A stretch of 64,000 nt of DNA from Sepioteuthis lessoniana (taxonomy: Eukaryota > Mollusca > Cephalopoda > Myopsida > Loliginidae). The first letter of the stretch is position 1. Every line of letters starts with the position of its first letter. Positions 63,871 to 64,000 of this stretch are shown here, piece by piece. The notes beneath the pieces were generated by a model. The model was given only the letters and a program-made list of their open reading frames with translations, was not told the DNA's origin and made no database searches. Location: positions 26,664,367 through 26,728,366 of the forward strand of contig OY757939.1 in the NCBI GenBank assembly GCA_963585895.1, read 5' to 3'. A program made the translations under genes and the position numbers.

Positions 63871-64000
63871 AACAATCTACCTTTATTTGTTAATACGTTC
63901 CGATCTATCTGACTGTGAGGCTCTATATATGTATATATGTATGTTATCTATCTATCAGTATCTCAATCTGTTTCTCTAAATGTATGCTATGTATGCTATT

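Overview
The window looks like nuclear DNA from a coleoid cephalopod, most likely an octopus. The basis is AT-rich, intron-dominated sequence, very many TA/TG/GATA/CT microsatellites, several abundant tRNA-derived SINEs of the kind described from octopus and squid, RTE-type and other LINEs, and mariner copies. There is no operon-like layout and no prokaryotic gene. The species call is inference; I could not search a database.

Only one host gene can be supported. It lies on the minus strand: five coding exons (52138-52282, 49667-49788, 46947-47142, 44185-44300, 31469-31646) with consensus splice sites, one continuous reading frame and 757 coding bases (about 252 residues). They encode two and a half fibronectin type III (FN3) modules of a contactin-like neural adhesion protein. 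FN3 module borders are phase 1 and mid-module introns are phase 0. The N-terminal Ig part would lie to the right of the window, and any C-terminal GPI-anchor exon was not found to the left of 31469. The last intron seen is about 12.5 kb and holds a nearly complete antisense RTE LINE, a stack of LINEs with TAA-repeat tails, and a solo LTR.

Nearly everything else is dispersed repeats. Working names used here: SINE-A (tRNA-like head, body ending near a 'gtcgccaac' motif); SINE-B (tRNA-like head, tail 'ggttgatatgccat'); SINE-D (tRNA-like head 'aggtgtaatggttagc'); repeat-C (long, very abundant, with internal 45-55 bp subrepeats and the same tail as SINE-B); repeat-G (tail 'ggttgacatgccgtt' then AATC repeats); repeat-H (unclassified pair). 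Layout: 1-31 kb is repeats and microsatellites, including a 0.8 kb TG-rich tract (9.8-10.6 kb), a 0.7 kb pyrimidine tract (12.9-13.6 kb), SINE-D arrays (14.6-15.4 kb), a mariner remnant (17.2-17.8 kb) and RTE 3' fragments (18.5, 23.8-24.5, 26.3-26.8 kb). 31-52 kb is the contactin-like gene with its transposon-rich introns. 52-64 kb is repeats again, with a short mariner derivative (53.4-54.3 kb), a LINE stack (57.2-58.8 kb) and a fold-back element at 63.3-63.6 kb.

No complete new system is evident. The signals most worth a second look are: LINEs with a restriction-like endonuclease that repeatedly insert into one another's TAA tails; a LINE tail forming the region just upstream of a contactin splice acceptor; two mariner copies sharing one internal deletion filled with telomere-like TTAGGG units; three repeat families sharing a 3' tail motif, which suggests one mobilising LINE; and a hairpin element whose loop is inverted between copies.
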